DNA of 64,000 nucleotides from Megaleporinus macrocephalus. Lineage: Eukaryota; Chordata; Actinopteri; Characiformes; Anostomidae. Position numbers and translations under genes: made by a program. Positions within the stretch are counted from its first letter, which is position 1. Every line of letters begins with the position of its first letter. The notes beneath the pieces were generated by a model, which ran no database searches, was not told where the DNA came from, and saw only the letters and a list, made by a program, of their open reading frames with translations. Positions 60,635 to 64,000 of the stretch are shown in pieces. Location: NCBI GenBank assembly GCA_021613375.1, contig CM038716.1:3339184-3403183 (forward strand). Direction: 5' to 3'.

Positions 60635-60919
60635 CACACCCTCACTACTTCAACCCCAGACCCATTATCACCTCCACTTCCCACACACACACACACACAC
60701 AGATGCACACACACACAGCCTACTCCAGCCGACCTCATCAAAGTGGGCCGACCTGCCGTGACCTCATCAGGGCTGAGTGACCCGTAATGACCTCATCAAA
60801 GCCGGATGCCCCACTGAGCCCACGGACTGACGGCTTACGTTGACCATCGGGGGGAAAAAAAATCCGGCCCATCAATTACCAAAGAGTGTGACACCGCTTT
60901 TACTGCATGACCACGGGCC

Positions 60920-60988
<69 letters not shown>
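60603..60988. repeat. CA microsatellites around a 29-base triplicated motif
   Basis: CA runs at 60603-60630, 60684-60717 (interrupted) and 60922-60988 (about 33 units). Between the last two stands the tandem motif at 60730-60816. Confidence 0.9.
60730..60816 (+). promoter_or_regulatory. Three 29-base tandem copies of a TGACCTCATCAAAG-type motif
   Basis: Copies begin at 60730 (cgacctcatcaaag), 60759 (tgacctcatcaggg) and 60788 (tgacctcatcaaag), exactly 29 bases apart. TGACCT is a nuclear-receptor half-site and ATCAAAG fits the TCF/LEF site. Whether either is bound is unknown. The surroundings are GC-rich. Confidence 0.4.
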
Positions 60989-60992
<4 letters not shown>

Positions 60993-61985
60993 TCAGAACC
61001 TTCCTTACAATTCAATTCCACACAGCCCAAATCAATTCAAGGCAGGAAAAGCCAGTTTGCGTCAGTTCGCTGTTTGTTGAGTTGAAGTGAAGTGGATTCG
61101 GAGTGTGTACAGTGCACTGGCCAAATCATATTTGGACAAAACAGCTTTAAATAACTCCCCTCGTCCTCCTGTTTGTATTCAGAGCCTGTTTTCAAACCGC
61201 ACAATGCAGTCATCTGGCTTTAGACTCCTAAAGCTATTATTAAAAATCACATTTCTACTATCCATATCTGTAGCACTGGGTGATGTCACCTGCTATTCAG
61301 ACAGGTTACTTGTTCATCTAAAGCAGTGACATCATCCAGTCAAAAATCTATGTATCATCATAGAATTTTTTTTAATCACACATTAATTGTATTATATATT
61401 ATATATATTATATGTATTATATACATCTTCACTTTCAATGGAAGTCAATGGAACCAGAATTTTTTCGAAGCTATTTTGGAGCATTTCTATTGGTCCGTTC
61501 ATCATGACATCTTCCCACAATGTAAACAGCAGCAGCAAAGAAATCGAGAAAAAGTGGTGATGCATGTTTTTCATTGGACAGCAACGATATGTTTTGCTCC
61601 TGGGGTCCCTATGTAGTTGTGGGTTGTAATTCACGTTTACACCACTGTTGTGCTTTGAGCTGTATTTGCTGTACTTGTTGACTGGAGCTGAAGGATACAG
61701 AGTTCCGGTCCCCATGGAATAAAAATATATGCTAAACGATTTTGATTGTTTCTGTCAGTGTATAACTGCAACATCTCCAATTCCTTTGCATCCTCTGCCA
61801 TGATATCCATGCTGGGAATACTAAGCTAACTTCTTCTTGTTACTTGCTGCAGTTGTTGGCTAATCCAAAGTTACATTGAGGTATGGTAAACGTTTAAGGC
61901 CTAGAGTGGCCTTTTATGATGCATTCTCTCTAAAAGGTAACACCACTACTTACTTACATTGAAAGAGTTCTAAAACTAAATGCAC
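60989..61985. other. Intergenic sequence with MITE A copy
   Basis: The MITE copy is at 61432-61587 (core ttggagcatttctattggtc, end gcatgtttttcattggacag). No exon recognised. Confidence 0.55.
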
Positions 61986-61989
61986 TTAA

Positions 61990-63281
61990 GTAAACTGTAT
62001 TTAACACATTCAAGCTCTGCAGAGCACATGTGCAGAAAACTTTTCACACTGGAAGCGGAAGAACAACTGCGTTTTGAGGTACGTTATTTGAATGAAATGC
62101 TTATTCTTATTTGTTAGCTGTGGTTTTATTATTCACAACTACATTTTCGCAGGCGTATATTCTGTTTATAGTAATAACCACCGGTAATTCACTTAAAGTT
62201 TATGGCTAGCAAATGCTTACACTAACTAATGTTAACATTAGCTGATATGCTATACAGTTGGAGAAAAAACAGCCAACACATTCATGATTTTAACCTCTTG
62301 CCAAATTTGTTACCCTAATTTTTTAATTAATCTAACTTGTGTATATTTTTTTATGCAGTACTTGGTGATGCACATGGAGCACAGGTAAGAAGCTATTTGT
62401 GCAGCGGGTGGTGCCGGCGAGCACATCATCAGCTTTTCAATCCACTTTAAAAATTTTACTCCATGTATTGTAGGAGCTTGTGACAACATACTGACAACAA
62501 TGCCGCTATGCTATCACAATATTCTGAGGAATTACATTTCAACATTGTGACAACATTGTTGGCATCAAAACAGGACGTTGTCACAACTTAACTATGCACT
62601 AGGATGTTAACTTTATATTTAGGTCAGTGTATTATTACCAGGATATACTGTATTTGACGTGTACCATTAAGCCAGAACGCTATGCTATTTTGCACTTTAA
62701 TTACAGAACTTAAACTGCTGTATGTCTACAGTATGTCTTCAGGGTGCATAAGATGCACTGAAGGGCCAAATTTCCATCTATCAGTTACGTGTTGTTCTGT
62801 GTAATATTTTTTTTTCATTTTTAGGAGTCTTTGGAAAACAGTAGAGGCCAAAGGGAAAGCTAAATATACCAGTTGATGGCAGGGATGGAGGGATGATGGC
62901 ATCAACTTCTTTAAAGCTTGTTTTGTAAGTATTACACAAAGTCAGAGCACTATGTTTTATTCAGTGAAGCCATAAAGGCATTTGCAAGGATAAATACTAT
63001 CTTTTGTTTAAATCTTTCCTTTTTGGTTGCAGGATTAAGATGCTATCACAGATTTCACTCAGATTCCTTTTGGGGTATTGACTGCTGTACCTGAAGACAG
63101 CTATCAATCCGGTCCAAATGCCATGCATCTTCAGGCATCCAACACTGCTACCGAACTGGAAGGTAGCATCATTATGGATGGCGCTCAAGCAATTGGTCTG
63201 ACTTTTGAACTAATATACAACCTTCATTTGAAGATCTCAGAAGGCTGAAGAATGGCTGTGATACTAATTCTAGGAGGTCAG
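61990..63281 (+). pseudogene. Chain of exon-like pieces; last one resembles a multicopy fish gene family
   Basis: Candidate pieces with consensus borders: (start unknown)-62078 with donor gtacgt; 62359-62384 between tatgcag and gtaaga; 62825-62924 between tttttag and gtaagt; 63033-63281 between ggttgcag and gtgagt. Within the last, the frame from 63040 reads DAITDFTQIPFGVLT, then HLQASNTATELEGSIIMD, then FELIYNLHL. The pattern 'D.T..PxGxLTV.ED...LHL..ST.IxLEGxxVMD......F.LxYxLHL' is one I recall from a large family of fish proteins often labelled SAM-domain-3-like. A TAA precedes the frame if the first AG is used; the second AG (63038-63039) avoids it. After LHL the frame meets TGA at 63246, while another frame continues. 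Probably a decayed copy; family assignment tentative. Confidence 0.35.
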
Positions 63282-64000
63282 GTGAGTGCTGCTTTTATTT
63301 GTGGAACACACACCCGCTGAAGTTTTAATGAGAATAGACGGGTAATTTCTAATCTTTTTTTAAATGGAAAGTGTACTTTTCACTGTCGCAGATTAGCCAA
63401 GACCACCAGTTACTGTATGGTATAAATGTACCACCTTTATGTTTTAATGATTAAGAAGATTAAGAGTAAATATTCTTTATATAATATTATTTTAATTGGT
63501 TTTAATTGGTTTGACGTTTTGTTTATAAAATTTATGTGTTTCCACAAACAGTTTGGTTATACTAAGAAAAATTTAGTAAAATTTTGTTAAATTTTGTTAA
63601 AATAAAACAAATAATATGGCTGACTAATAATTCTATATTGCGTTTACTTTATTTTTCTAAGGCAATCAGTTTCCTAAATTCTTTCAAGTAATCTGGACTT
63701 CTTTTCTCCTGTAAAGTTATTTCGGAGATTTTTCTTTGGATAGTTTTATAGCAGTTACTCAGCAGTAAGCCTTAAATGTAACAACTAAAGAATAGTTCAA
63801 TCAGTTTAAATCAGTGGCTGAGGTTGCAGTTTAAAGACCCTGTGAACACTGATGTGTTGCTTTATTAGTAAACATGGGTTGTGGAAAAAGCTTTTATCAG
63901 AGAAATGTTATTGAAGAAATATATTTAAATGACAGTAGCATTGCACTCAACCCCCAACACCACCAGTCGGTGTGCTTTAGCCCTACACGTTTGAGCCCCA
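63282..64000. other. Right end of window
   Basis: AT-rich sequence. 63706-63750 is a scrap of MITE A (cctgtaaagttatttcggag, tttttctttggatag). No exon was recognised; the gene-like chain to the left may continue past the window. Confidence 0.45.

Noticed and set aside
60483..61085. His-Thr repeat frames
   Set aside because: Translations of CA microsatellites.

Overview
The window looks like nuclear DNA of a ray-finned fish. Short exons with GT-AG introns sit among Tc1/mariner, hAT-like and CACTA-like DNA transposons, many small palindromic elements and long dinucleotide runs. A repeat with the motifs 'cactcataccagcacaacac' and 'actgcagtgctgagaatg' recurs here; from memory it is common in otophysan fishes (characiforms, catfishes, electric eels). 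That placement is an inference and the species cannot be named.

The only gene that can be fully supported is the 3' part of megf6 (multiple EGF-like domains 6) on the + strand, 458-48049. Seventeen exons of 129, 132 or 135 bases each encode one complete eight-cysteine laminin-type EGF module. All are bounded by phase-1 introns, so they join without breaking the frame. A short eighteenth exon carries a 15-residue tail and the stop. The 5' part (signal peptide, EMI domain, calcium-binding EGF modules, by analogy with known MEGF6) lies to the left of the window. The domain order agrees with what I recall of mammalian MEGF6, with fewer modules in two places.

Layout: 1-5.3 kb, exons 1-4 with a 40-base minisatellite in intron 1 and a MITE plus a Tc1 relic in intron 3. 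5.3-10.4 kb, large repeat-filled intron. 10.4-13.0 kb, exons 5-7. 13.0-27.4 kb, the largest intron, holding a 1.3-kb Tc1-like element with both ends, a 2.0-kb hAT-like element carrying an exon-like ORF, and several MITEs. 27.4-33.0 kb, exons 8-12. 33.0-38.1 kb, intron with a repeat-free stretch that may be regulatory. 38.1-44.1 kb, exons 13-17 with a 31-base minisatellite between 16 and 17. 44.1-48.0 kb, last intron, ending in about 50 TC units before the terminal exon. 48.05-49.3 kb, probable 3' UTR. 49.3-64 kb, intergenic: a CpG-rich promoter-like block at 54.9-55.2 kb, a CACTA-like element, a 29-base triplicated motif array at 60.7 kb, and at 62-63.3 kb a chain of exon-like pieces that may be a decayed gene-family copy.

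No prokaryotic genes, CRISPR arrays, rRNA or tRNA genes were seen. All family assignments rest on reading the sequence and on memory of known families; no search was run.
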